A DNA stretch of 64,000 nucleotides from Zoogloeaceae bacterium (GTDB taxonomy: Bacteria > Pseudomonadota > Gammaproteobacteria > Burkholderiales > Rhodocyclaceae). The position numbers were made by a program, and so were the translations under genes. Shown in pieces: positions 15,909 to 24,589 of the stretch (position 1 is the stretch's first letter; the number at the start of each line of letters is the position of its first letter). The stretch is taken from the NCBI GenBank assembly GCA_024235675.1, contig JACKLZ010000002.1:1052001-1116000 (forward strand). Direction: 5' to 3'. A model generated the notes under the pieces. The model saw only the letters and a program-made list of their open reading frames with translations, was not told the origin of the DNA and did no database searches.

Positions 15909-18428
15909 ATGGTCCGCCTGCTGCTGCTTGTCATCGCCCTGTCCGCCAGCTTCATCGCCCCTGTGGGCCGCCTCGCCCATGCCGCAACCGTGGTGCACGA
16001 GCAGGACATTCCCTACTTCGACTCCTGCGCACGCGAGGGCCTGAACGCCTCGGAGTGCGCCGGCCGGCTGATCTGGTTCAAGGCCACGGCGGGCAACGAC
16101 CGCTTCCACACCTATGTGTTCCAGCAGCGGGTGGGCGTGCTGATCGACTGGTTCCGCGTGCTGCGCTCGGACGAGCGCGGCGAACGCTTCCGCGCCTGGG
16201 GCGGCATCAACGACCCGAGCTGTTGCACGCCGGGCGACGCCAATTGCCCGGCCAAGTCGCTGGACGAAACCTACGGCCTGGACTGGTGCCCTGGCGACGA
16301 GGAGCTGCTCAAGTACGTGGGCAAGGACGGCTACACCGACCCGGCCTGCGACTTTCACGATGCGCCGCTGGCCGAGGGCGAGGTGCACGGCCCGAAAGAC
16401 CAGCGTCAATCCGCCTGTGATCTGAAGTTCGGCACCTCGACCGGCATGCTCGGCATCCGCAAGTTTCCCAACCCGCGCTTCGACCGCGACAAGTGGGTCA
16501 AGCTCAATGGCCGCGCTGGCAGCTGGGAAGGCTATAACGGCAAGATCCCGGCCGCTGGCGGCTCGGACGAACCGGCCAAGAGCCGCCTGCTCGACGGCGC
16601 GGTCGAGCCGCCCTATCTGATCGGCACCGCCTGTGGTTCCTGCCATATCTCATTCGACCCGCTCAACCCGCCGGCCGACCCGGCCAATCCAAAGTGGGAG
16701 AACATCAAGGGCCTGCTCGGCAACCAGTATTCGCGCATCTCCGAGATCATGGTCTCGGGCATGGCCAGCAACACGCTGGAGTGGCAGATGTTTGCCCACG
16801 CCCGACCGGGCACCTCGGATACCTCGGCCATCCCCAACGACCAGGTGAACAACCCCGGCACCATGAACGCGCTGATCAACATCCCTCAGCGGCCGGTGTT
16901 CATGGGCGAGAAGGTGCTCAAATGGCGCAAGACGAACAGCTGCGAGGGCAAGACGGGTGCGACTTGCTGGTGCGAGCCGGGGCGCGAGGGCAAGTGCTGG
17001 GAGAAGTCGCTCAAGACGGAGACGGTGCACCACATCCTCAAGGGCGGCGAAGACTCGATTGGCGCGCTCGAAGCCATCCAGCGGGTGTATTTCAACATCG
17101 GCTCGTGCTCCGAGCAGTGCTGGGTCAATCACCTCACCGACCTGCGCGTGGCCGACCCGCAGCAACGTGGCTTTGGCCAGACGCCCTTCAACATCGGCCA
17201 GTGCCGGCGCGACTGCCCGAACTTCCGCGCCATCGAAGACCGGCTCGGCAACATCTTCGATTTCTTCTTGTCCGCCGAGGCGCGCAACACCGATCTGCGC
17301 GAAGCGCGCGAGACCGGCCTGCGCAAGGCCGACGCCACCGCCACTTACGCCACGCAGGACTTGATCGCCGACCTCGAAAAAGAATTCGGCGATGGCGCCG
17401 TGGCGCGCGGGCAAAAGGTGTTTGCCACCACCTGCGCGCGCTGTCACTCCAGCCAGCCCGAAGCGGCGGCCGGGCAGTTTGACGCGCTCGACTTCCACAA
17501 AATGGACGCCAAAACCGGTCTGCGCGCCGACTTCATGGGCAACGACGCGCCCACGCTGGTCTCCGAGGTCGGCACCTTCCGCTGCCGCGCCCTGCACTCC
17601 AATCACATGACCGGCAAGATCTGGCAGGAGTACGGCTCCGAGACCCTGCGCGCCCAGCCGCCCGACCCCAACCTGGCCGAGCCGGCCGACGGCGGGCGCA
17701 GCTACTACCGCAACATCTCGCTGCTCAATCTGTGGGCGCACGCCCCCTTCCTGCACAACAACGCCCTCGGCCCCGAGCTGTGCGGCAAGCCGGCCAACAA
17801 GGCCAACGCCTTCTACGCCATGCGCCCGCGCTATGTCGACGGCCAGACCCTGTCGCTGCTGCCGCCGGATCAGCAACCGGCTTGCTGGGAGTACGACCCC
17901 AGCGTCGAAGGCCGCTTCAAGCTCTACAAGGCGAGCATGGACGAGCTGCTCAACCCGGCCAAGCGCATCCCCAAGGTGACGCTGCTCAACGAGGACGTGA
18001 CCCTGCGCGTCGGTCCGCGGCTGTGGGACGGCACCGAGAAGGAGAAGCTGGTCGGCTTCTCGCTGACCATCCCGGCGGTCATCGACGGGCGCGGCGTCAA
18101 TGCCGGCACGGTGGGCAACTTCCAGCACAAGACCTTCGTGGTCGATCTGGTGCAGGCCAAATTCAAGCCCAAGGAGGTTGAAGCGCGGCTGGTCAAGCAA
18201 TGGGGGCCGGATGCCGGCAAACGCATCTTCACCGACCTCAAAGACATCACCGAGGAAGTGAGCAGCCAGCCCAATGGCCTGGTCGAGGCGCTCAAGAAGC
18301 GGCCCTACCTGGTCAAGCAGATCTACAGCTCCTGCTTTGCCGAGATCGAAAACGCCGGTCACCGCTTTGGCGAAGACCTCTCCGACGCCGACAAGAAGGC
18401 CCTCACCGCCTTCCTGGCCACCCTGTAA
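15909..18428 (+). CDS. Large periplasmic di-haem c-type cytochrome, RoxA-like (cluster gene 1)
   Basis: An 839-residue secreted protein. The start is ATG 15909 with GGAGG 6 nt upstream, followed by a signal peptide to about LAHA (residue 25). Two CxxCH haem sites are visible: CGSCH at 242-246 and CARCH at 509-513. After the second haem comes NLWAHAPFLHNNALGP, the counterpart of the APYLHNGSVPTL signature of RoxA-like/MauG-like di-haem proteins. It is much longer than usual and has many extra cysteines before and between the haems (CCTPGDANC, CSEQC, CRRDC), suggesting disulphides. It opens the cytochrome cluster and is followed after 15 bp by the lipoprotein gene. Substrate and partner are unknown. 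Confidence 0.85.
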   Translation: MVRLLLLVIALSASFIAPVGRLAHAATVVHEQDIPYFDSCAREGLNASECAGRLIWFKATAGNDRFHTYVFQQRVGVLIDWFRVLRSDERGERFRAWGGINDPSCCTPGDANCPAKSLDETYGLDWCPGDEELLKYVGKDGYTDPACDFHDAPLAEGEVHGPKDQRQSACDLKFGTSTGMLGIRKFPNPRFDRDKWVKLNGRAGSWEGYNGKIPAAGGSDEPAKSRLLDGAVEPPYLIGTACGSCHISFDPLNPPADPANPKWENIKGLLGNQYSRISEIMVSGMASNTLEWQMFAHARPGTSDTSAIPNDQVNNPGTMNALINIPQRPVFMGEKVLKWRKTNSCEGKTGATCWCEPGREGKCWEKSLKTETVHHILKGGEDSIGALEAIQRVYFNIGSCSEQCWVNHLTDLRVADPQQRGFGQTPFNIGQCRRDCPNFRAIEDRLGNIFDFFLSAEARNTDLREARETGLRKADATATYATQDLIADLEKEFGDGAVARGQKVFATTCARCHSSQPEAAAGQFDALDFHKMDAKTGLRADFMGNDAPTLVSEVGTFRCRALHSNHMTGKIWQEYGSETLRAQPPDPNLAEPADGGRSYYRNISLLNLWAHAPFLHNNALGPELCGKPANKANAFYAMRPRYVDGQTLSLLPPDQQPACWEYDPSVEGRFKLYKASMDELLNPAKRIPKVTLLNEDVTLRVGPRLWDGTEKEKLVGFSLTIPAVIDGRGVNAGTVGNFQHKTFVVDLVQAKFKPKEVEARLVKQWGPDAGKRIFTDLKDITEEVSSQPNGLVEALKKRPYLVKQIYSSCFAEIENAGHRFGEDLSDADKKALTAFLATL

Positions 18429-18443
18429 GCGAGGAGGACCGCC

Positions 18444-19346
18444 ATGACCACGCACCGCACGCTCCGCCTCCTCGCCACCGCCGCCGCCCTCGCCCTGCTG
18501 GCCGGCTGCGGCGCCAAGGAAGACAAAACGCCGCCAGCGATCAGCTTCGCGCCCTACGGCGAGGCCCATAACGCCAAGCCCGACTTTGCCGAACTGGAAG
18601 CGCAACACCCGCTGTCGGTCGAAGAGCTCTACAAGATCACGCCCAAGAACCTCGCCCTGCTCGAGCAGGAACAGGTCGACCAGATCTACGCGCGCCTGTC
18701 GGCCGGGCCGATCCCCGAGGGCGCCTATGAGGGCGACCTGTTCTTCCCCAAGGGCGGCAGCGGCAAGCTGCGCCTGTCGGAGATTGCCGGCGGCGGGCTC
18801 AAGGGTTTGCTGATCAACGTGGCCGGCAAAAAGCTCGACCTGATGGGCGAGATCCTGTGGAAGGGCAAGGTGTTCTACCGCGACGAGCGCCTGCTGCGTA
18901 ACCGCATCGAGGATCTCAAGACCCTCAAGGCCGTCGGCCTGATCGAAGAGAGCGACGCCAACCCGCTGCAGGAGATCACCGTCAACGGCAAGGACCAGTG
19001 GCTGCTCTTCCCCGCGCAGCTGTATTGCGGCCAGAGCCTGCTCGACGGCCGGCGCGAGTCCATCATCATCGACTACGCCTTCACCGACCAGCTGCCCGGC
19101 TACCGCCGCATGCCCGACATGATGGCCGGGCGCGATGGCTTCGCCATCCGCGACGAGATCCGCATGATCCGCCCCGGGCTGTATCTGGGCCGCGCCTATA
19201 TCGACCGCGCCTTCGTGGTGAACTTCGTGCTCTACAACAAGGCCGTCGACGAAGCCGGCAAGGCCGACTACCTCGCCACCGGCAAAACGGCGGAAGACTG
19301 CTGGACCGGCACCCAGCACCGGCAACTCGTCGCTGCGGCGAAATGA
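18444..19346 (+). CDS. Cytochrome-cluster lipoprotein, no recognised family (gene 2)
   Basis: A 300-residue protein with a clear lipoprotein signal (LALLAGC, Cys22). I recognise no domain and no haem site. The mature part contains HPLSVEELYKITPKNLALLEQEQVDQIYARLSAGPIPEGAYEGDLFF, then beta-rich stretches (GSGKLRLSEI, GKKLDLMGEILWKGKVFYRD) and a domain ending GRAYIDRAFVVNFVLYN. The glycine-rich beta pattern suggests a binding or scaffold domain. GAGGAGG lies upstream of the ATG. The gene is embedded between two cytochrome genes (15 and 10 bp gaps), so a structural or docking role for the cytochromes is inferred. Confidence 0.8.
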   Translation: MTTHRTLRLLATAAALALLAGCGAKEDKTPPAISFAPYGEAHNAKPDFAELEAQHPLSVEELYKITPKNLALLEQEQVDQIYARLSAGPIPEGAYEGDLFFPKGGSGKLRLSEIAGGGLKGLLINVAGKKLDLMGEILWKGKVFYRDERLLRNRIEDLKTLKAVGLIEESDANPLQEITVNGKDQWLLFPAQLYCGQSLLDGRRESIIIDYAFTDQLPGYRRMPDMMAGRDGFAIRDEIRMIRPGLYLGRAYIDRAFVVNFVLYNKAVDEAGKADYLATGKTAEDCWTGTQHRQLVAAAK

Positions 19347-19356
19347 GGCCGCGCCC

Positions 19357-21306
19357 ATGCGCAGCCCGTGGCGAACGCTCGGCCTCCCGCTGCTGTGCGG
19401 GCTGTGGCTGCTGCCCGCCGGCGGCCGGGCCGAGGGCGCCTCGCTGTTTGCGCAGCTGATGACCCCGCCCGGCCAACCCGTCGCGCGGGTCACCTACCCG
19501 ATCGAAGCGCTGGTCGCGCAATTGCGCGGGCAAGTCTCCGCCAACGGCGGCGAGGCCGGCGATGGCCTGCCGCTGGTGCTGATTCCGCTCGGTCGCTCGC
19601 TGCAACGACACACCGCCGGTGCCGCGCACTATTTCGAAGCCCCCCGCGTGGTCGTCGCCGTCACCGGCGAGCCCACGCGCACCGACCGCCCCCTGCTGCG
19701 CGACCGGCTCTACCTCGGCTACCACGAAGCCGCCGGCGTGCTCGAAATCATCAGCTACAACGACAGCGCCGGCCGCTTCGAATTCGAGATCGTGGACGAC
19801 TACCGCGACGGCGCCACCCCGCGCCTGCGCGCCGCCAACCGCGGCCTGTGCCTGGCCTGCCACCAGAATGACGCCCCCATCTTCTCGCGCCAGACCTGGG
19901 ACGAGACCAGCGGCAGCCCGGCCATCGCCAGGCTGCTGGCCGCCGCCGGGCGCGACTTCTACGGCCTGAACTGGCGCCACGGCGTGGACGTGGCCAATGC
20001 CATCGACGACGCCACCGACCGCGCCAACCTGCTGTCGGTGGCGCAAACCATCTGGCAACACGGCTGCGCCAGCGCCGACCGCAGCGCCGCCGTGCACTGC
20101 CGCGCCCGCCTGCTGTGGCGCACCCTGCTCGACCGCCTCGGCAGCCCCGGCGCCACCACGCGACTGGCCGACGACCCGGCGCTGGCACCGCTGGCCGCCA
20201 ACTGGTCGCAACGCTGGCCCGACGGCCTGCCCGTGCCCAACCCCGACATTCCCAACCGCCAGCCCTTCGCCGCCACCCTGCCCTGGCAGGCGCTGCCCAC
20301 CGACCCCGCCGAGTTGCGCCGCATCGCCGATGTGGCCGAGCGTTTCGACCCGCTCGCCCTGCGCGCCCCCCTCGGCCACTGGCACGCCGACGATTGGGCC
20401 ACGCTGCCCAATGTCATCCACGCGCTCGGCCAGTTCATCGCCGACGTCGACATCGCCGCGCTCGACCACGCGCTGCGCGGCGCAGAAGGTATGCGCGCCG
20501 AATCGCTCACCCTCGAGTGCACCCGCCGCCCCCGCCCCGACCGCGAAGACCTCGACTGCCACCACGCCAGCGGCCTCGCCCTCAGCGCCCGGCGCAGCGC
20601 CGACCGGCTCAAGATCGACCGCCTCGTGCTCGGCGCCGGCCCGGCACACAGCGCCCAGCCATTTCGCCGTGGCGCCGACGGCCACTTTCATCCCACCGGC
20701 GCCGCCCCGCGCACCCCCGAAGGCGCGGCACTGCGGCGCATCGAGATCACCCCGGAGCGCGTGCGCGCGCTGCTGACCGACGACCTCGCCGCCGTCCGCG
20801 CCCATGTCGACCGCCTCGTCGCCGACACCCTCGCCGGGCGCAGCGACGCCCTCGATGACGCCCCGCTGCGCCGCGCCGCCGTGCTCTCGCCGCTGCTGCC
20901 CATGCCAAGCGAACACCCCGCGCCGGTGCCCATCCTGGCCGAGCGCAGCAGCCCGGACGCCCCCGATCTGGCGCCCTTCTACAAACATTGCGGCCTGTGC
21001 CACGACAGCACCGAGGCCTTCCCGCCCGGCTTTTTGCATGGCGACCGCGACACTGTGCGCGCCGCCGTCGACCGCTGCGCGCCACGCATGGCCCGTCGCC
21101 TCAGCATGTGGTCGACGCCCGCCGGCCAGCGCGAAAAGGCGCCCATGCCGCCACCGGCCACCCCCCAGGCCGGCGACATCCAGCACAGCGGTGATCTGGC
21201 CTCGATGCGCCTGTGGCTTGCCGGCCGGCTGAAAGCCACCGGCCAGAACGCAGACCAGCTCGCCGCCCGCCCCTACGCCGACCTGCCCGACTGTGCAGTC
21301 TTTTGA
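19357..21306 (+). CDS. Periplasmic di-haem cytochrome c, divergent type (cluster gene 3)
   Basis: A 649-residue protein with a signal peptide (hydrophobic residues 8-20, cleavage near GGRAEG). It has two CxxCH motifs, CLACH at 165-169 and CGLCH at 545-549, which lie 380 residues apart. It lacks the PYLHNGS signature and does not resemble the other three cytochromes outside the haem sites. The first haem is preceded by LRAANRGLCLACHQNDAPIFSRQTW. The second, near the C-terminus, is followed by EAFPPGFLHGD and then a methionine-rich segment (CAPRMARRLSMWSTPAGQREKAPMPPP) that could supply an axial ligand. It lies 10 bp after gene 2 and 11 bp before gene 4. Confidence 0.82.
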   Translation: MRSPWRTLGLPLLCGLWLLPAGGRAEGASLFAQLMTPPGQPVARVTYPIEALVAQLRGQVSANGGEAGDGLPLVLIPLGRSLQRHTAGAAHYFEAPRVVVAVTGEPTRTDRPLLRDRLYLGYHEAAGVLEIISYNDSAGRFEFEIVDDYRDGATPRLRAANRGLCLACHQNDAPIFSRQTWDETSGSPAIARLLAAAGRDFYGLNWRHGVDVANAIDDATDRANLLSVAQTIWQHGCASADRSAAVHCRARLLWRTLLDRLGSPGATTRLADDPALAPLAANWSQRWPDGLPVPNPDIPNRQPFAATLPWQALPTDPAELRRIADVAERFDPLALRAPLGHWHADDWATLPNVIHALGQFIADVDIAALDHALRGAEGMRAESLTLECTRRPRPDREDLDCHHASGLALSARRSADRLKIDRLVLGAGPAHSAQPFRRGADGHFHPTGAAPRTPEGAALRRIEITPERVRALLTDDLAAVRAHVDRLVADTLAGRSDALDDAPLRRAAVLSPLLPMPSEHPAPVPILAERSSPDAPDLAPFYKHCGLCHDSTEAFPPGFLHGDRDTVRAAVDRCAPRMARRLSMWSTPAGQREKAPMPPPATPQAGDIQHSGDLASMRLWLAGRLKATGQNADQLAARPYADLPDCAVF

Positions 21307-21317
21307 GAGACGACGCG

Positions 21318-22826
21318 ATGGCACATCCCGACACCCCCACCCCGCCCCAACGCGCTCACTGGCTCGGCCGCAGCCTGCTCTGGCTGCCCTGGGTGCTCGG
21401 CCTGGTCCTTGGCATCTACGCCCTCGGCCGCTTTACCGCCGACATCCCGGTGGCCTACGCCGAGGCGCCGGCGCATTTCAAATACGGCTCGACGGGCGGC
21501 GAACGCGAATCCGGCTTTCCGTACTGGATCTGGCAGGTACTGCCCAAGGTCTGCCCCGAGCACCTGCCCGGCGACGGCTACCGCTCGATCGGCTTCATCT
21601 ACGAGCCGGGCAAGGATCTGCCCATTGGCGTATCGAAGCGCTTCAATCTCGGCATCGACCGCGTCTTTCTCAACTGCGCGGCCTGCCATGCCAGCACCGT
21701 GCGCGACGCGCCGGGCGCCGCGCCGGCGGTGTACCTCGGCATGCCCGCGCACCGGCTCGATCTCAAAGGCTTCGAGACCTTCTTCTTCAACTGCGCGGCC
21801 GGGCCGAAGTTTCGCAGCGAGTTCATCGTGCCCGAGATCGAAGCCGCCGCCGGCGGCCTCAGCCCGCTCGACCGCTATGTGGTCTACCCGGTGGCGATCA
21901 GCCTGATGCGCGAGCGCCTGCTGATGCTGCGCGAGCGTTTCGCCTTCGCCTTCGCGCAGCCCGACTGGGGGCCGGGCCGGGTGGACACCTTCAACTCGGC
22001 CAAGATCCTGTTCAATTTCCCCATGCACCAGCTGCCCAAAAAAGAGCTGCTCGGCGCCTCGGACTTCCCCTCCATCTGGCTGCAAGGCCCGCGCATGAAG
22101 CGCGACGACGGCGAGCGCATGGAGCTGCACTGGGACGGCAACAACACCCGCACCGAAGAGCGCAACAAGAGCGCCGCCTTCGGCACCGGCACCACGCCGC
22201 CCACCCTCGATCTGCGCGCCATCGGCCGCATCGAGCAATGGCTGCTCGAGCTCACCCCGCCGGTCTGGCCCTACGCCATCGACACCGCCAAAGCCGAGCG
22301 CGGTAAAGCGGTATATGCCGCCACCTGCGCCGCCTGCCACGGCGCCGACGGTCGCGACTTTGCCGGCGAATACGTCGGCCATGTCACGCCGATTGCCCAC
22401 ATCGCCACCGACCGCGCGCGGCTCGACTCCTACACCTACACCCTGGCGGTGAACCAGAGCACGCTCTACGCCGGCTACCCCCACCGCTTCCAGCATTTCC
22501 GCAAAACCCATGGCTACGCCAACATGCCGCTCGACGGCCTGTGGCTGCGCGGCCCCTACCTGCACAACGGCTCGGTGCCCACCGTGCGCGACCTGCTCGA
22601 ACCCGCTGTCGACCGCCCCACCCGCTTCTACCGCGGCAACGACATCATCGACCGCGACCGCCTCGGCTTTGTCTCCGACGTGGCCGCCGAGCCCGACCGC
22701 AGCTACTTCCTGTTCGACACCACCGAGCCCGGCAACGGCAATGGCGGCCACGAAGGCGCGGCCTACGGCACCGAGCTGGCGGCCGAGGACAAAGATGCCG
22801 TCGTTGAATATCTGAAGACATTTTGA
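21318..22826 (+). CDS. Membrane-anchored RoxA-like di-haem cytochrome (cluster gene 4)
   Basis: A 502-residue protein anchored by one N-terminal helix (residues 15-35, LGRSLLWLPWVLGLVLGIYA), with the rest in the periplasm. Haem sites are CAACH at 120-124 and CAACH at 337-341. The C-terminal part has LDGLWLRGPYLHNGSVPTVRDLLEP, the diagnostic RoxA-like segment. RoxA-type proteins cleave rubber oxidatively, and relatives act as peroxidases or on unknown substrates (family knowledge). Gene 5 is a close paralogue: both share FKYGS, G(F/I)PYWI and VLP(K/R)V before the first haem. The last residues, KDAVVEYLKTF, match the KKALLEYLKTL end of gene 5. Confidence 0.88.
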   Translation: MAHPDTPTPPQRAHWLGRSLLWLPWVLGLVLGIYALGRFTADIPVAYAEAPAHFKYGSTGGERESGFPYWIWQVLPKVCPEHLPGDGYRSIGFIYEPGKDLPIGVSKRFNLGIDRVFLNCAACHASTVRDAPGAAPAVYLGMPAHRLDLKGFETFFFNCAAGPKFRSEFIVPEIEAAAGGLSPLDRYVVYPVAISLMRERLLMLRERFAFAFAQPDWGPGRVDTFNSAKILFNFPMHQLPKKELLGASDFPSIWLQGPRMKRDDGERMELHWDGNNTRTEERNKSAAFGTGTTPPTLDLRAIGRIEQWLLELTPPVWPYAIDTAKAERGKAVYAATCAACHGADGRDFAGEYVGHVTPIAHIATDRARLDSYTYTLAVNQSTLYAGYPHRFQHFRKTHGYANMPLDGLWLRGPYLHNGSVPTVRDLLEPAVDRPTRFYRGNDIIDRDRLGFVSDVAAEPDRSYFLFDTTEPGNGNGGHEGAAYGTELAAEDKDAVVEYLKTF

Positions 22827-23006
22827 GGGGATGAAGATGACGCGCACCACGCCACTCGACGCCTGTTCGCCATTACCCCCGCCACGGTGCACAGGGTGGG
22901 CGGGCAAGCCGCCCACTCTACCCACCACCCACATGCCCCGTAGGGTGGGCGGCTTGCCCGCCCACCAAACCGCCGGCCCCGGCACACGACCCGGAGGGCC
23001 CGTCGC
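22827..23006. other. Spacer between cytochrome genes 4 and 5
   Basis: A 180-bp gap, the only sizeable one in the cluster. It holds two inverted copies of a 21-bp palindrome and no credible gene. The GGAGGG at 22992-22997 is the ribosome-binding site of gene 5. Confidence 0.5.
22896..22965. repeat. Pair of inverted 21-bp palindromic repeats
   Basis: GTGGGCGG-GCAAG-CCGCCCAC at 22896-22916 is the exact reverse complement of GTGGGCGG-CTTGC-CCGCCCAC at 22945-22965. Each copy is itself a hairpin with 8-bp arms, and together they can form a longer stem. The same dispersed type is seen at 7698-7721 and 57987-58008. Here it may attenuate or stabilise the transcript between two cytochrome genes. Confidence 0.75.
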
Positions 23007-24476
23007 ATGAGCCTCACACCCACCACCAAACCCCGCCGCACCTGGCTCGCCGTGCTCGGCCTCTTGCTCATTGTTAGCATCGCCGCCGGCGTCTATGGCT
23101 GGGTCAAATTCTTCCGCGAAGTGCCGCAACCGGCGTGGATCACCGACGACCCCGAGATGCGCTTCAAGTACGGCTCGATCGGCGCCGAGGCCGACGCCGG
23201 CATTCCGTACTGGATCTTCTACGTGCTGCCGCGCGTCTTCCCCGAAAAACTCCCCGGCCCCGGCGGCTACGCCAGCTTTGGCGTCGCCTGGGAACAAGGC
23301 ATGGAACTGCCCGTCGGCTTCACCAAGAAAACCATCGGCTTCGACCGCGTGGCCAACACCTGCGCCGTGTGCCACACCGCCACCTACCGCGCATCGGTCG
23401 ATTCCAACCCCGTGTTCGTGCCCACCGGCCCCAACCACACGCTCGATCTGGCCGCCTTCTTCCGCTTTCTGATTGACTGCGCCAAAGACCCGCGCTTCGA
23501 CCCCGACGTGCTCATGCGCGAGATCAACCTGGTCACCGATCTGAGCTGGGACGACGCGCTCATCTACCGCTACCTCCTCATCCCCATCACCAAAAAGCGC
23601 CTGCTCGAACGCCAGACCCAGTTCGCCTGGCTCTACCACAGCGCCTTCCCCGACTGGGGCCGCGGCCGCGACGACTCGATGAACCTCACCAAGTACTTCA
23701 TGATCGAGTGGCCCATGGACGAAACCTTCGGCCCCACCGACATGCCCTCGGTCTGGAACCTCGGCAAATACCAGGCCGACAAGGGCCACCGCATGAACTT
23801 TGCCGGCGACAGCCACAACGCCTATTCGGTGGTCATCGACTCCGCCCTCGGCCTGCTCGGCGCACCGCCCAAGGACAACGCCGAATTCCTCAAGCAGATC
23901 GACTGGATGCTGGACTACCTCAAGGCCGCCCGCGCCCCGGCCTACCCCTTCGCCATCGACACCGCGCTGGCCGAGCAAGGCAAAGCCGTCTTCGACGCCA
24001 CCTGCGCCGGCTGCCACGCCTCGGAACGCACCGGCACCGTCGTGCCCGTCGAAGAGGTCGGCACCAGCCGCGACCGCATGGACACCTGGAACGAAAAGGC
24101 CGCCTACGAGGCCAACAAGGTCGTCACCGACATGGGCATCCAGCGCGAAGGCCTCGTCGAAGAACCCCTGCGCGGCTATGTGGCCGCCTTCCTCGACGGC
24201 ATCTGGCTACGCGCGCCCTACCTGCACAACGGCTCGGTGCCCACCCTGCGCGACCTGCTCGAGCCGCCCGCCGACCGCCCCGTCACCTTCTGGCGCGGCT
24301 ACACCCTGTACGACCGCGAGCGCGTCGGCTATGTCACCGCGGGCGAAGACGCCGAGTACGACGGCAGCCTGCACGACACGCGGCTCAAAGGCGGCGGCAA
24401 TCAGGGACACGACTACGGCACCACGTTGGACACGGTCGAAAAAAAAGCTCTCCTGGAGTACCTCAAGACGCTCTGA
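23007..24476 (+). CDS. Membrane-anchored RoxA-like di-haem cytochrome (cluster gene 5)
   Basis: A 489-residue paralogue of gene 4. It has one N-terminal anchor helix (residues 12-33, TWLAVLGLLLIVSIAAGVYG) and haem sites CAVCH at 119-123 and CAGCH at 333-337. LDGIWLRAPYLHNGSVPTLR lies in the C-terminal domain. The spacing of the two haems (214 residues) is almost the same as in gene 4 (217). Between them lies an aromatic-rich region (WDDALIYRYLLIPITKKRLLERQ, AFPDWGRGRDDSMNLTKYF) also similar to gene 4 (DWGPGRVDTFNSAKILF). It ends the cluster. The next gene starts 113 bp later after a notably AT-rich stretch. Confidence 0.88.
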   Translation: MSLTPTTKPRRTWLAVLGLLLIVSIAAGVYGWVKFFREVPQPAWITDDPEMRFKYGSIGAEADAGIPYWIFYVLPRVFPEKLPGPGGYASFGVAWEQGMELPVGFTKKTIGFDRVANTCAVCHTATYRASVDSNPVFVPTGPNHTLDLAAFFRFLIDCAKDPRFDPDVLMREINLVTDLSWDDALIYRYLLIPITKKRLLERQTQFAWLYHSAFPDWGRGRDDSMNLTKYFMIEWPMDETFGPTDMPSVWNLGKYQADKGHRMNFAGDSHNAYSVVIDSALGLLGAPPKDNAEFLKQIDWMLDYLKAARAPAYPFAIDTALAEQGKAVFDATCAGCHASERTGTVVPVEEVGTSRDRMDTWNEKAAYEANKVVTDMGIQREGLVEEPLRGYVAAFLDGIWLRAPYLHNGSVPTLRDLLEPPADRPVTFWRGYTLYDRERVGYVTAGEDAEYDGSLHDTRLKGGGNQGHDYGTTLDTVEKKALLEYLKTL

Positions 24477-24589
24477 CCGCCCCTCGCTGGACTATTTATC
24501 TGTCCTGATTGAGAAAGGCACTAAAGTTTTAATCTACCCAGCCGTCTTAATAAAAGACAAATCAAATGCGGTAGATTTAGGTGCATCCC

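Noticed and set aside
16650..19493. A 947-codon open frame on the minus strand
   Set aside because: It is antisense to cytochrome gene 1 and the lipoprotein, which have signal peptides, ribosome-binding sites and haem motifs. Its product is a low-complexity Gly/Val/Ala/His sequence typical of antisense frames in GC-rich genes.
19081..21324. A 747-codon open frame on the minus strand
   Set aside because: It is antisense to cytochrome gene 3, with the composition of a shadow frame.
21273..24017. A 914-codon open frame on the minus strand
   Set aside because: It mirrors cytochrome genes 4 and 5 and has no domain, start signal or codon preference of its own.
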